Source: Geochorda sp036562495 (GTDB lineage Bacteria; Bacillota; Limnochordia; Limnochordales; Geochordaceae). Taken from it: DNA of 64,000 nt. Within the stretch, counting starts at the first letter, position 1; every line of letters begins with the position of its first letter. The stretch is taken from positions 18,010 to 82,009 of the forward strand of contig DATCKA010000144.1 in NCBI GenBank assembly GCA_036562495.1. Reading direction: 5' to 3'. Both the position numbers and the translations under genes were made by a program. Positions 15,922 to 26,484 of this stretch are shown in pieces. The notes under the pieces were generated by a model. It was not told the origin of the DNA and ran no database searches. It saw only the letters and a list, made by a program, of their open reading frames with translations.

Positions 15922-17568
15922 CTAGCTCGCCCGCACGTCCAGCGCCACCGGCAGGCGCCCTTGCGGCTCGAGGGCGCCCGAGACGAGATCGGCCAGGGCG
16001 TCGGTCAGCTCCGCCGGCAGCGGGCTCGGCGTGCCCCAGCGATCCTGAGCGTAGGTGGCCACGAAGGCATCCACATCGCCCAGGCTGGTGACGTCGTACG
16101 GCAGCCCCAGGGCGACCACCACCACGGGGATCCCCGCGGCCCTCACCCGCCGCACCAGCTCCACCTGACCCGGTGCCAGCGGCGGCTTGAACGAGGAGTA
16201 GGTGAGCACCACGGCCGCATCCACGGAGCGGGCGAGGCGTTCGGCCGCCTCCAGTTCGGCGGCGGAGGGCGAGAAGCCGTCGCTCCACCCGCCGCCCGGG
16301 GTGGGCAGGGCCACCACCGCCGGATAGCGACGACGCATGGCCGCCGCCACCTCGTCGGCCTCGCGGGGCCCCGTGACCAGCAGGGTGCGCACCGTCTCCG
16401 GGCGGAGAGGGAGGACGCCCCGGTTGACCACCACCGTCAGGCTGCGGCGAAAGGCCTCGGAGGCCAATGTCCTCCAGGCGGGATCGGCCGCCTCCCGCTC
16501 CGCCGCGTCGGGATCCACCTCGGCCGGAAGCGGGCGGTCGCCCTGCAGCAGCCCGTACTTCTCCTTCAGTCGCAGGATTCGGTCCACCGAGGCGTCGATG
16601 CGCTCCATCGGCAGGTCGCCCCGCAACGCTGCCTGCACCAGGGCCGTCCACGCGGCGACCTGGTCGGCGTACGGGCCCGTGGCCATCACCACGTCCGCCC
16701 CGGCCTCGATGGCCATGCGAGCGGCCTCACCCGCGCCGAACCGCTGGGCGATGGCGCCCATGCTCATCGCGTCGGTCACCACCACCCCCGCAAACCCCTG
16801 CTCCCGTCGCAGCAGGTGCGTCAGCGATGCGGCCGAGAGCGTGGCGGGGCGGTCGGGGTCCAGGGACTTGACGACGATGTGGGCGGTCATGACGGAGTCG
16901 GCGCCTGCGGCGAAGGCGGCTGCGAAGGGGGCCAGGTGCGTCTGCCGGAGCACGGCGTCGGAGAGGTCGACCGTCGGCAGGTCGTGGTGGGAGTCCAGCG
17001 ACGTGTCGCCGTGGCCAGGGTAATGCTTGGGCGTGGAGACCACGCCGGCCTCCTGGTACCCCCGCACCATGGCCGCGCTCAGGCGCCCCACCCACTGCGG
17101 GTCGTCTCCGAAGGCCCGGATCCCGATGACCGGGTTGTGGGGGTTGGTGTTGACGTCGACGACGGGCGAGAAGTCCCAGTGCACCCCCGCTGCCCGGGCC
17201 TGCCGGGCCGTGGCGAGGGCGATGCGGTAGGCCAGCTCCTCGCTCATGGTGGCGCCGATGCCCATCTGCCGGGGGAAGGCAACCACGCCGAGCGCCACGT
17301 TGTGACGCAAGCCGTACTCGAGATCCGCGCCCACCATGACCGGGATGCCCAGCCGGGTGGAGGCGGCCCAGCGTTGCAGCCGGTTGTTGGACTCGGCCAG
17401 GTGCCGCACCGTGCGATGGCTGTAGGTGATGACGAAGCCGACGCCGTAGCGTTGCACCATCTCACGGGTCTGAGCCGACGGCATGCCGCTCTCGTCGGGG
17501 ATCACGACGGGCATCAGCAGCTGGCCGATCTTCTCCTCCAGGGTCATGCGGGCGACGAGCGGATGCAA
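15922..17568 (-). CDS. Glycoside hydrolase family 3 (NagZ-like beta-N-acetylhexosaminidase)
   Basis: Hydrolyses terminal beta-N-acetylglucosaminyl (possibly other beta-glycosyl) bonds, as in cell-wall recycling. The N-terminal TIM barrel shows the NagZ signature KHYPGHGDTSLDSHHDLP, whose His/Asp dyad is typical of hexosaminidases rather than glucosidases, and the nucleophile Asp in VVTDAMSMGAI. A C-terminal GH3_C domain (about the last 180 residues) follows, so this is the long two-domain type. A TTG at 17568 has GGGAGGTGG 7-8 bases upstream and begins just before the conserved MTLEEKIGQL. A start at 17694 would add 42 residues without signal-peptide character. No export signal is seen. MurQ at 35479 may act in the same recycling route. 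Confidence 0.88.
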   Translation of the reverse strand: MHPLVARMTLEEKIGQLLMPVVIPDESGMPSAQTREMVQRYGVGFVITYSHRTVRHLAESNNRLQRWAASTRLGIPVMVGADLEYGLRHNVALGVVAFPRQMGIGATMSEELAYRIALATARQARAAGVHWDFSPVVDVNTNPHNPVIGIRAFGDDPQWVGRLSAAMVRGYQEAGVVSTPKHYPGHGDTSLDSHHDLPTVDLSDAVLRQTHLAPFAAAFAAGADSVMTAHIVVKSLDPDRPATLSAASLTHLLRREQGFAGVVVTDAMSMGAIAQRFGAGEAARMAIEAGADVVMATGPYADQVAAWTALVQAALRGDLPMERIDASVDRILRLKEKYGLLQGDRPLPAEVDPDAAEREAADPAWRTLASEAFRRSLTVVVNRGVLPLRPETVRTLLVTGPREADEVAAAMRRRYPAVVALPTPGGGWSDGFSPSAAELEAAERLARSVDAAVVLTYSSFKPPLAPGQVELVRRVRAAGIPVVVVALGLPYDVTSLGDVDAFVATYAQDRWGTPSPLPAELTDALADLVSGALEPQGRLPVALDVRAS

Positions 17569-17681
17569 CGGAGCCACCTCCCGGCGACATGCGGTCCGGA
17601 CCACCAATTGGCTGCCGGGCGGCTGGCCCCTGCCGCCGGTCTCGGGCGCGCGTATTGTGGCCGGGGCCGAGTGGAGGTATC

Positions 17682-17709
17682 TTGGAAGCGACAAGCCCTA
17701 TTCGATAGA
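17682..17709 (+). promoter_or_regulatory. Possible promoter upstream of cobalamin riboswitch
   Basis: TTGGAA at 17682-17687 and GATAGA at 17704-17709 are separated by 16 bases, just ahead of the aptamer. The elements are imperfect; position is the main support. Confidence 0.35.
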
Positions 17710-17718
17710 GCCGCCCCT

Positions 17719-17879
17719 GGTGCCGGGGCGCGTAGTCCCGGCTTAAAGTGGGGAAGTCCGGTGAAAGTCCGGCGCTGTCCCGCAACGGTAACCAGGGGCC
17801 CGACGGCGGAGCCACCCGCCGAGGTGGCGGCCCACACCCTTGCCGTCGCGGCGCCCTGGAAGCCCGAATGCCTGCCAGG
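17719..17879 (+). ncRNA. Cobalamin (B12) riboswitch
   Basis: The conserved core is easy to read: AAAGTGGGGAAGTCCGGTG, then AAAGTCCGGCGCTGTCCCGC, then AACGGTAACCAGG, a variable GC-rich arm, and the closing GAAGCCCGAATGCCTGCC. This is the adenosylcobalamin aptamer. It lies on the strand of, and directly before, the btuF-like gene, so it should repress the importer when cobalamin is plentiful. Confidence 0.93.
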
Positions 17880-17915
17880 GGAGCCCTCGGAACGGGCACC
17901 TCTCGAGGAAGGGGA

Positions 17916-18899
17916 GTGGTCAGCTTGGCCGCGTCGTATCGTCTTGCCTGCCCCTCGCACCCCAGGAGGACACGCCTACCCGCCATCGGAGGACTGCTGG
18001 TAGCCCTGGCGCTGGCCCAGGCGCTGGCACTCGCACCGGCCCCGCCCGTCGCCGCCGCCGCGTATCCCATGGAACTGGTCGACGACGCGGGCAACCCCGT
18101 GAGGTTCGAAGCCCCCCCGCAGCGGATCGTCTCCCTGGTGCCGTCGCTGACCGAGGCGGTCTGCGCCCTGGATGCCTGCGATCGTCTCGTAGGCGTCGAC
18201 GACTACTCCAACTATCCGCCGCAGGTGATGTCCCTGCCGCGGCTCGGCGGCCTGTACGATCCCAACGTCGAACGGATCGTGGCCCTTGGGCCGGATCTCG
18301 TGCTGCTCAGCAAGTACGGACGCCTGCCCCAGGTCCTGCGCCAGGCGGGGCTGACCGTCTTCATCCTGGAATCGGAGACGCTGGAAGACGCGTTTCGCAA
18401 CCTGACGACCCTGGGCCGCCTGCTGGACCGGGAGGACCGGGCCACCCGCCTCGTGGACGCCATTCAACGGGAGATGCAGCGGATCGCCGATCTCGTGCGG
18501 GCGTCGGGCCGGTCGCCGTCGGTCTACTACGAGATCGACCCGACTCCGTATGCGGCCGGGCCCGACTCGTTCATCGGGGCGCTCATCGAGCTCGCGGGCG
18601 GCCGCAACGTGGTGCCGGCCCATCTCGGGCTCTTCCCGCGGATCAGCCCCGAGCTGGTCATCCAGGCCGACCCCGACGTGATCGTGCTGGGCGACGCACC
18701 TTACGGCGTGACGGCCCGCCAGCTTGCGGAGCGACCCGGTTGGGCGGCGCTCAGCGCGCTGAGGGAGGGCCGGGTGGCAGAGCTCGACGCCGCACAGGTC
18801 GACCTCGTCAGCCGCCCGGGCCCCCGAGTGGCCGAGGCTGTCCGGCTCCTGGCTGCCCTGCTGCATCCGGCGCTCCGGGACGAGTTGGGCGCTCCGTGA
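17916..18899 (+). CDS. btuF: Cobalamin ABC transporter substrate-binding protein (BtuF-like)
   Basis: Extracytoplasmic corrinoid-binding protein. After a signal-type hydrophobic stretch ending in VAAAA, the mature part has the periplasmic-binding-protein 2 motifs: RIVSLVPSLTEAVCALDACDR, the LGGLYDPNVERIVALGPDLV region and the PDVIVLGDAPYG strand. The GTG at 17916 is preceded by GGAAGGGG but closely; a TTG at 17925 is an alternative. The longer frame that opens at 17748 lies inside the riboswitch and is not used. It is the first gene of a riboswitch-controlled three-gene importer. The specificity for B12 rests on the riboswitch. Confidence 0.9.
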   Translation: MVSLAASYRLACPSHPRRTRLPAIGGLLVALALAQALALAPAPPVAAAAYPMELVDDAGNPVRFEAPPQRIVSLVPSLTEAVCALDACDRLVGVDDYSNYPPQVMSLPRLGGLYDPNVERIVALGPDLVLLSKYGRLPQVLRQAGLTVFILESETLEDAFRNLTTLGRLLDREDRATRLVDAIQREMQRIADLVRASGRSPSVYYEIDPTPYAAGPDSFIGALIELAGGRNVVPAHLGLFPRISPELVIQADPDVIVLGDAPYGVTARQLAERPGWAALSALREGRVAELDAAQVDLVSRPGPRVAEAVRLLAALLHPALRDELGAP

Positions 18900-19993
18900 C
18901 GATGCCCATCAGACCCGGCTCCTCCCCGGAGGGGCTCGACGCCAGAGCCTCCGCGCTCCGGCGGCCGCTCCCGTGGGCCGCCATGGTGGTGGGCCTGACG
19001 ATGGTGTCAGGCGTGGCCCTCTGGTGGGGCAGCGTGCCGGTCAGCTGGCGGGACGTGCTGGACGCCCTGTGGCGGGGCGTCGCGGGCCGCCCCCTCGACG
19101 GGACGGCCGCCATCGTCTGGCAACTCCGTCTGCCGAGGGTGCTGGCGGGGCTGGTGACCGGCGCGGTGCTGGGCCTCTCGGGGGCGGCGCTGCAGGGCAT
19201 CTTCCGCAACCCCCTCGCCGACCCGTACCTGACGGGCGTGGCGTCGGGCGCGCTGTTCGGCGCGGCGGTCGCCATGGCGGCGGGGCAGGCGTTGCCGCAG
19301 GCCTTCACGGGGCTCACGGAGGCGGGCGCAACGGGCTATCTCGTGTCGGCGGCGGCCTTCGTCGGCGCGCTCGGGGCCGTCCTGACGGTGGTGGTGCTGG
19401 CGCGCACGGCGGGCGGCCGGCGCACCACCGATCTGGTGCTGGCGGGGGTGGTGGTCGGCTCGGTGCTGACGTCCGCCACCGCCTACCTGATGATGCGAGA
19501 CGCCGACCGGGTGCGGGCGGTCTTCAACTGGAGCCTGGGCAACCTGGCCACGGTCGGATGGCCGCAGCTCCGACTGGCCCTCCCGGGGGCGGTCCTCGGG
19601 TCGGCCCTGCTGCTGGTGGCCGGTCGCCCCCTCAACGCCATCCAGCTGGGCGAGGACGTGGCAGCCTCTCTCGGCCTTCCGGTGGGTGCGCTCAAGACGG
19701 GGGTCATCGCCGCTGCTTCGCTGGCCACGGCGTCGGTGGTGGCCCAGGTGGGCATCATCGGCTTCGTGGGGCTGATCGTGCCCCACATCCTGCGGCGCCT
19801 GCTGGGCGGCGACTACCGGGCGCTGTTGCCGGCCTCGGCCGTGGGGGGCGCCCTGTTGCTGGTGCTGGCGGACCTGGGCGCCCGGGTGGCGGTGCGCCCC
19901 GCCGAGTTGCCCGTCGGGGTGGTGACCACCCTGTTGGGAGGGCCCTTCTTCCTTTACCTGCTGAAGCGGGGCAACGGGCATGCTGAGCCTTGA
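18896..19993 (+). CDS. btuC: Cobalamin ABC transporter permease (BtuC/FecCD family)
   Basis: Membrane subunit, about 365 residues and nine to ten membrane segments. FecCD-family marks are RLPRVLAGLVTGAVLGLSGAALQG followed by FRNPLADPYLTG, LAGVVVGS in the middle, and GFVGLIVPHILRRLLGGDYR, the cytoplasmic loop that contacts the ATPase. The GTG at 18896 overlaps the btuF stop (GTGA); an ATG at 18902 is also possible. The 3' end overlaps the ATPase gene by 14 bp. Confidence 0.92.
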   Translation: MTMPIRPGSSPEGLDARASALRRPLPWAAMVVGLTMVSGVALWWGSVPVSWRDVLDALWRGVAGRPLDGTAAIVWQLRLPRVLAGLVTGAVLGLSGAALQGIFRNPLADPYLTGVASGALFGAAVAMAAGQALPQAFTGLTEAGATGYLVSAAAFVGALGAVLTVVVLARTAGGRRTTDLVLAGVVVGSVLTSATAYLMMRDADRVRAVFNWSLGNLATVGWPQLRLALPGAVLGSALLLVAGRPLNAIQLGEDVAASLGLPVGALKTGVIAAASLATASVVAQVGIIGFVGLIVPHILRRLLGGDYRALLPASAVGGALLLVLADLGARVAVRPAELPVGVVTTLLGGPFFLYLLKRGNGHAEP

Positions 19994-20801
19994 GGGCATC
20001 GCCCATCGCTACGGATCCGGGGCCGAGGTGCTGCGAGACGTCACCCTGCGTCTGGAGCCCGGCCTGACGGCCCTCATCGGACCCAACGGCAGCGGCAAGA
20101 GCACGCTGTTGCGGATCGCCGCGGGCCTGCTGGCGCCGTGGCGCGGGGTGGTCCGCCTGGACGGCCGACCCCTGGCACGGGTCGCGACATGGGAGAGGGC
20201 GCGTCACATCGCCTACGTGCCGCAGCAGGTGCTCCTGCCCGAAGGCATGGATGTACTGCAGGTGGTGCTGCTGGGCCGCCTGCCCCACATGGGCTGGCTG
20301 GGGCCGGAGAGTGCGGAGGATCGGGCGGCGGCCTGGCGGGCCATGGAGGCCACGGGCACAACCGCCCTCGCGCACCGGCCGGTGGAGACCCTCTCCGGCG
20401 GTGAACGCCAGCGAGTGGCCCTGGCCCGGGCGCTGGCGACGGGGGCTCGCCACCTGTTGCTGGACGAACCGACCTCGCATCTCGACTTGCACCACCAGTC
20501 GGCGCTGGTGCGCACGTTGCGAGCGTTGGTGGAGCGATCCCGGCTGGCCGTCCTGATGGTGGTGCACGACCCCAACCTGGCGGCTCTGGCCGAAAGGGTG
20601 GTGATGCTGGCCGGCGGCCGGATCGTGGCCGACGGGCCGCCCGACCGAGCGCTGGAGCCGGCGGCCTTGCGAGCCGCCTACGGCGATGGCTTCGCCATCC
20701 TGCAGGGCCCTGACGGGCGACGGGCGGTGGTCCCCTCGGTGGCCACCCCGCTTTCCCCCGACCGCAGGAACCCCGCAGCCGAGACGGGAAGTCTCCCGTA
20801 G
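19980..20801 (+). CDS. btuD: Cobalamin ABC transporter ATP-binding protein (BtuD/FecE family)
   Basis: Energises the BtuFC importer. The 273-residue protein has the Walker A GPNGSGKST, the Q-loop near YVPQQV, the signature LSGGERQRV, Walker B LLLDEPTSHLD and the switch His in MVVHDPN. The length is normal. It overlaps the permease gene and ends 36 bp before the aldolase gene. Confidence 0.93.
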   Translation: MLSLEGIAHRYGSGAEVLRDVTLRLEPGLTALIGPNGSGKSTLLRIAAGLLAPWRGVVRLDGRPLARVATWERARHIAYVPQQVLLPEGMDVLQVVLLGRLPHMGWLGPESAEDRAAAWRAMEATGTTALAHRPVETLSGGERQRVALARALATGARHLLLDEPTSHLDLHHQSALVRTLRALVERSRLAVLMVVHDPNLAALAERVVMLAGGRIVADGPPDRALEPAALRAAYGDGFAILQGPDGRRAVVPSVATPLSPDRRNPAAETGSLP

Positions 20802-20837
20802 GGGCGGTATCCGCGGAGAGGGGAGTGCAGGGCACAA

Positions 20838-21815
20838 ATGGGTCTCGTTACCTTGCGTCAATGCCTCCAGGAGGCCGAAAAGGGCAACTACGGCGTCGGC
20901 GCGTTCAACGTCAACAACATGGAGCAGGTGCAGGGGATCATGATGGCGGCCCGCCAGGCTCGCTCGCCGGTCATCCTGCAGGCGAGCCGCGGTGCGCTCA
21001 AGTACACCAACTTCGTCTACCTCAAGCACCTGCTGCAGGCAGCCCTCGAGGAAAACCCCGACATTCCTATCGTCATCCACCTGGACCACGGCGACAGCCT
21101 GGAGACGGTCAAGACCGCCATCTCCCTCGGGTTCAGCTCCGTCATGATCGACGGATCCCACCTGGAGTTCGAGGACAACGTGGCCCTGACCCGGTCCGTG
21201 GTCGAGTACGCACACGATCACGGCGTTTCAGTGGAGGCCGAGCTCGGCACCCTGGGAGGCATCGAGGAGGACGTCCAGGGCACGGTCAAGCTGACCGACC
21301 CGGCCCAGGCCGAGGTCTTCGTCGAGCGCACGGGGTGCGATGCCCTGGCGGTGGCCATCGGCACCTCCCACGGTGCCTATAAGTTCAAGGGCGAGCCCAA
21401 GCTGGCTCTCGACCTGATCCCGGAGATCTACCGGCGGGTCCGGATCCCGCTGGTCATGCACGGCTCGTCCTCGGTGCCCGCGGAGCTGGTGGAGGAGGTC
21501 AACCGCTTCGGTGGCTCCCTGGAGGGCAGCAAGGGTGTGCCGGTGGAGAGCATCCAGCGCGCCATCCAGCTCGGGGTGCGTAAGATCAACGTCGACACCG
21601 ACATCCGCCTGGCCGTCACGGCCACCATCCGGCGCTTCTTCGCCGAGCAGCCGGCCAAGTTCGACCCGCGCGAGTACCTGGGCCCCGCCCGCGAGGCCAT
21701 CGCCCAGGTCGTGCGGTCCCGCATGGAGGCCTTCGGCAGCGCGGGGCACGCCGGCGACTACCAGCCCATCTCCCTGGCTGAGATGAGGGAGCGGTATCGC
21801 TCGGGGCAGCCTTGA
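20838..21815 (+). CDS. fba: Class II fructose-bisphosphate aldolase
   Basis: Zinc-dependent aldolase cleaving or forming fructose 1,6-bisphosphate (or a related ketose bisphosphate). The 325-residue TIM barrel has the metal-site HLDHGDS motif, EAELGTLGG, the GTSHGAYKF region with a further His, and MHGSSSVPAELV. The C-terminal INVDTDIRLA motif binds phosphate. It starts at ATG 20838 after a GGAGAGGGGAG region. It lies downstream of the cobalamin importer and upstream of an oxidoreductase and beta-glucosidase; no operon link is certain. A tagatose-bisphosphate specificity cannot be excluded from sequence alone. Confidence 0.92.
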   Translation: MGLVTLRQCLQEAEKGNYGVGAFNVNNMEQVQGIMMAARQARSPVILQASRGALKYTNFVYLKHLLQAALEENPDIPIVIHLDHGDSLETVKTAISLGFSSVMIDGSHLEFEDNVALTRSVVEYAHDHGVSVEAELGTLGGIEEDVQGTVKLTDPAQAEVFVERTGCDALAVAIGTSHGAYKFKGEPKLALDLIPEIYRRVRIPLVMHGSSSVPAELVEEVNRFGGSLEGSKGVPVESIQRAIQLGVRKINVDTDIRLAVTATIRRFFAEQPAKFDPREYLGPAREAIAQVVRSRMEAFGSAGHAGDYQPISLAEMRERYRSGQP

Positions 21816-21833
21816 GAGCCGGAGGTGAAGCCG

Positions 21834-22856
21834 TTGCAGATGCTGGAGCAGACCCGACCCCAGGGGGTCGCGGTCGCCGGCTTCAAGGCGCCTCCGCTGC
21901 GGGTGGGCGCCATGATCCCGCAGGGATGGGTGATGGACCTTCCCGCGGATCTGCCAGCGGATCAGCAGTGGCGGATCATGGTACGCGTGGCACGGACCCT
22001 GGAGGCGGCGGGCTTCGACTCGGGGTGGCTGTACGACCACTTCCACACGGTCCCGACGCCCCAGACGTCGAGCGTCTTCGAGTGCTGGATCTCCACGGCC
22101 GCGTTGCTGTCGCAGACGGTCACGCTGCGCATCGGCCAGCTCGTGACGTGCAACTCGTACCGCAATCCGGCCCTCCTGGCCAAGATGGCCGCCACCGCCG
22201 ACGTGCTGTCGGGAGGGCGCCTCGAGTTCGGCATCGGGGCAGGTTGGTACGAGCACGAGTACCGGGGGTACGGCTACCCCTTCCCACGGGCCGGGGAGCG
22301 CATCGCGATGCTGGAGGAGGCGCTGGAGGTCATCAGCCGCCTCTGGAGCGAGCCCACCGTCACGTACGAGGGCCGCTACTATCAGCTCCACGAGGCGTAC
22401 TGCGACCCCAAGCCGCTGCAAAGGCCGCGACCGCCCGTGCTGGTGGGTGGCGGCGGCGAGCGGCGCACCCTGGCCGTGGTGGCGCGCCATGCCGACCGCG
22501 CCAACTTCGGCGGGTCGCTCGACAACTTCCGGCGCAAGGCCGACGTCCTCCTGGACCACTGCCGGCGGGTGGGACGTGATCCGGGGCAGCTCGAGCTGAC
22601 CTACTCCTGTCCGGTCATCATCGGCCGCGACCGAGACGAGGTGGACCGGCAGGTGGCCCGCTACGCCGGCCCCGGCGCGGATCTCGACCGGCTCCGGCAG
22701 GAGGCGGCGGTGGGAGTGCCGGAGGAGGTGGCGGCCTACCTGAGGCGCTTCGTAGAGGCGGGCGCCTCCTACCTCATCCTCAACATCCGGGGCGCTGCCG
22801 AGCTGTGGCCGCTGGAGCTCTTCGCGGAGGAGGTCCTCCCGCTCCTGCGGTCCTGA
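21834..22856 (+). CDS. LLM-class flavin-dependent oxidoreductase
   Basis: Luciferase-like TIM-barrel enzyme using FMN or coenzyme F420. About 340 residues, with SGWLYDHFHTVP, the GQLVTCNSYRNPALLAKMAATADVLS region, GRLEFGIGAGWYEHEY and a PVLVGGGGERRT motif. These match the bacterial LLM branch often labelled F420-dependent, but F420 biosynthesis genes are not in the window. GGAGGTG at 21821-21827 favours a TTG start at 21834; the ATG at 21840 is nearly as good. It sits 18 bp after the aldolase gene, so cotranscription is likely. Substrate unknown. Confidence 0.85.
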   Translation: MQMLEQTRPQGVAVAGFKAPPLRVGAMIPQGWVMDLPADLPADQQWRIMVRVARTLEAAGFDSGWLYDHFHTVPTPQTSSVFECWISTAALLSQTVTLRIGQLVTCNSYRNPALLAKMAATADVLSGGRLEFGIGAGWYEHEYRGYGYPFPRAGERIAMLEEALEVISRLWSEPTVTYEGRYYQLHEAYCDPKPLQRPRPPVLVGGGGERRTLAVVARHADRANFGGSLDNFRRKADVLLDHCRRVGRDPGQLELTYSCPVIIGRDRDEVDRQVARYAGPGADLDRLRQEAAVGVPEEVAAYLRRFVEAGASYLILNIRGAAELWPLELFAEEVLPLLRS

Positions 22857-22902
22857 GGCCGGATCGGCGCCGTCGACGAGCATGCGGGCAGGGGGTGAGT
22901 GG

Positions 22903-24258
22903 ATGGCCGAGGGGCGCTTTCCGGAAGGGTTCTTGTGGGGTGTGGCCACGGCGGCCTACCAGATCGAGGGCGCCGTCGGGGAGGACGGCCGCGGCGAGTC
23001 CATCTGGGACCGCTTCAGCCACACGCCGGGCAAGGTCTACCAGGGTCACACCGGTGACGTGGCCTGCGATCACTACCACCGCTACCGGGCCGACGTGGAG
23101 GAGATGGCGAAGCTGGGTGTCGGGGCGTACCGCTTCTCCATCGCCTGGCCCCGCATCTTTCCCGAGGGCCGCGGCCAGGCCAACCCCAAGGGCCTCGACT
23201 TCTACCGGCGGCTCCTCGATGCGCTGCACGAGCGGGGCATCGTGCCCGTCGTCACCCTCTACCACTGGGACCTGCCCCAGGCGTTGCAGGATCGAGGCGG
23301 CTGGACCCACCGAGACACGGCCTACCGCTTCGCCGACTACGCGGCCTATCTCTTCGACCGCCTCGACGAGGCGGTGCCGTACTGGATCACCCACAACGAG
23401 CCGTTCGTGGTCGCCATCCTGGGCCACGTGACCGGCGAGCACGCGCCCGGCCTGCAGGATCCGGTGGCGGGCTTCAAGGCGGCCCACCATCTGCTGCTCT
23501 CCCATGCCCTGGCCCTGCAGGCCTACCGCGAGGGCGGCCGGCGTCACGGACGGATCGGCATCACCCTCAACCTCTCGCCGGTGGAGCCGGCCGGCGACGA
23601 CCCCGAGGACGAGGCTGCCGCCCGGCGCATGGACGGGCTGCTCAATCGGTGGTTCCTGGACCCCCTCTTCCGGGGGGCCTACCCGTCCGACATGGTGGCG
23701 CACTTCGCGGAGCTCGGCCTGCCCCTGCCGGAGCCGCCCGAGGAGGAGATGCGGGCGATGGCCGCCCCCATCGACTTCCTCGGCGTCAACTACTACACCC
23801 GCCAGTTGGTGTGCCACGATCCCGCCGAGCCGATGATGCGGATGCGCCAGGTGGAGGGGCCGCTGCCCAAGACCGCCATGGGCTGGGAGGTCTATCCCGA
23901 GGGGCTGCGACGCTTACTGGACCGGCTGCGCCGCGAGTACACCCGGGAGCTGCCCATCTTCATCACCGAGAACGGGGCGGCCTTCGACGACACGGTGGGC
24001 CCCGACGGGGCCGTCCACGACCCGGACCGGGTGGCCTACCTGCGAGACCACCTGCTGGCGCTCTCCCGGGCCATCGCCGACGGGGTGCCCGTGCAGGGCT
24101 ACTTCGTCTGGTCGCTGATGGACAACTTCGAGTGGGCTCACGGATATAGCAAGCGTTTCGGCCTGCTCTACGTCGACTTCGACACCCAGGCCCGCATCTG
24201 GAAGGACAGCGCGCACTGGTACCGGCGGGTCATCGAGGCCAACGCCGTCCTCGACTGA
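22903..24258 (+). CDS. Glycoside hydrolase family 1 beta-glucosidase
   Basis: Hydrolyses beta-1,4-linked glucosides or related disaccharides in the cytoplasm; there is no signal peptide. The 451-residue barrel has the usual early WGVATAAYQIEGA, the TLYHWDLPQAL strand, the acid/base Glu166 in THNEP and the nucleophile Glu356 in ITENG, and ends with the VWSLMDNFEWAHGY aglycone-site motif. All catalytic positions are intact and the length is standard. The ATG at 22903 has AGGGGGTGAG upstream; an ATG at 22882 lacks one. It is the last gene before a strong hairpin. Confidence 0.95.
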   Translation: MAEGRFPEGFLWGVATAAYQIEGAVGEDGRGESIWDRFSHTPGKVYQGHTGDVACDHYHRYRADVEEMAKLGVGAYRFSIAWPRIFPEGRGQANPKGLDFYRRLLDALHERGIVPVVTLYHWDLPQALQDRGGWTHRDTAYRFADYAAYLFDRLDEAVPYWITHNEPFVVAILGHVTGEHAPGLQDPVAGFKAAHHLLLSHALALQAYREGGRRHGRIGITLNLSPVEPAGDDPEDEAAARRMDGLLNRWFLDPLFRGAYPSDMVAHFAELGLPLPEPPEEEMRAMAAPIDFLGVNYYTRQLVCHDPAEPMMRMRQVEGPLPKTAMGWEVYPEGLRRLLDRLRREYTRELPIFITENGAAFDDTVGPDGAVHDPDRVAYLRDHLLALSRAIADGVPVQGYFVWSLMDNFEWAHGYSKRFGLLYVDFDTQARIWKDSAHWYRRVIEANAVLD

Positions 24259-24286
24259 GGGCCTGGCTCGACGAGAGGACGAGACG

Positions 24287-24319
24287 AGAGCCGCCCCGAC
24301 CGGCCAACGGGGCGGCTCT
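24287..24319 (+). terminator. Strong hairpin terminator between convergent genes
   Basis: AGAGCCGCCCCG (24287-24298) pairs perfectly with CGGGGCGGCTCT (24308-24319) around a 9-base loop. It lies between the convergent beta-glucosidase and acetyl-CoA synthetase genes. The T-run is short (CTCTTG), so it may act on both strands mainly as a stable stem. Confidence 0.65.
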
Positions 24320-24364
24320 TGCATCGATCCGCGGAAGGTCGGACGCCCGATCCGGCCGGATCCA

Positions 24365-26329
<1,965 letters not shown>

Positions 26330-26414
26330 GGGATCCGGCTCGCCTCCCTGCGCCTGTGCCTACGGGTCGGACACCGGTATCATCCCGGCGCGACCGCAGG
26401 CGGGTGTTTCCCCT

Positions 26415-26444
26415 ATCATAGGGCCGGGACGAGCCTTGTTGCAA
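26415..26444 (-). promoter_or_regulatory. Predicted sigma-A promoter of acsA
   Basis: On the minus strand TTGCAA (26439-26444) and TATGAT (26415-26420) are 18 bases apart. The -10 lies inside a CCCTAT-C-ATAGGG inverted repeat (26411-26423), which could be a regulator site. Confidence 0.5.
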
Positions 26445-26484
26445 ATGCGTACCGCTACGGCTCTTTCGGGTCCGGAGAGCGCCT

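Noticed and set aside
17748..17915. Upstream start for the btuF-like protein
   Set aside because: This part lies inside the cobalamin aptamer and would place a low-complexity leader before the signal peptide.
15961..18003. 680-codon plus-strand frame opposite the GH3 gene and through the cobalamin riboswitch
   Set aside because: It is antisense to a well-supported hydrolase and runs through a structured RNA; composition is His/Gly/Arg-rich.
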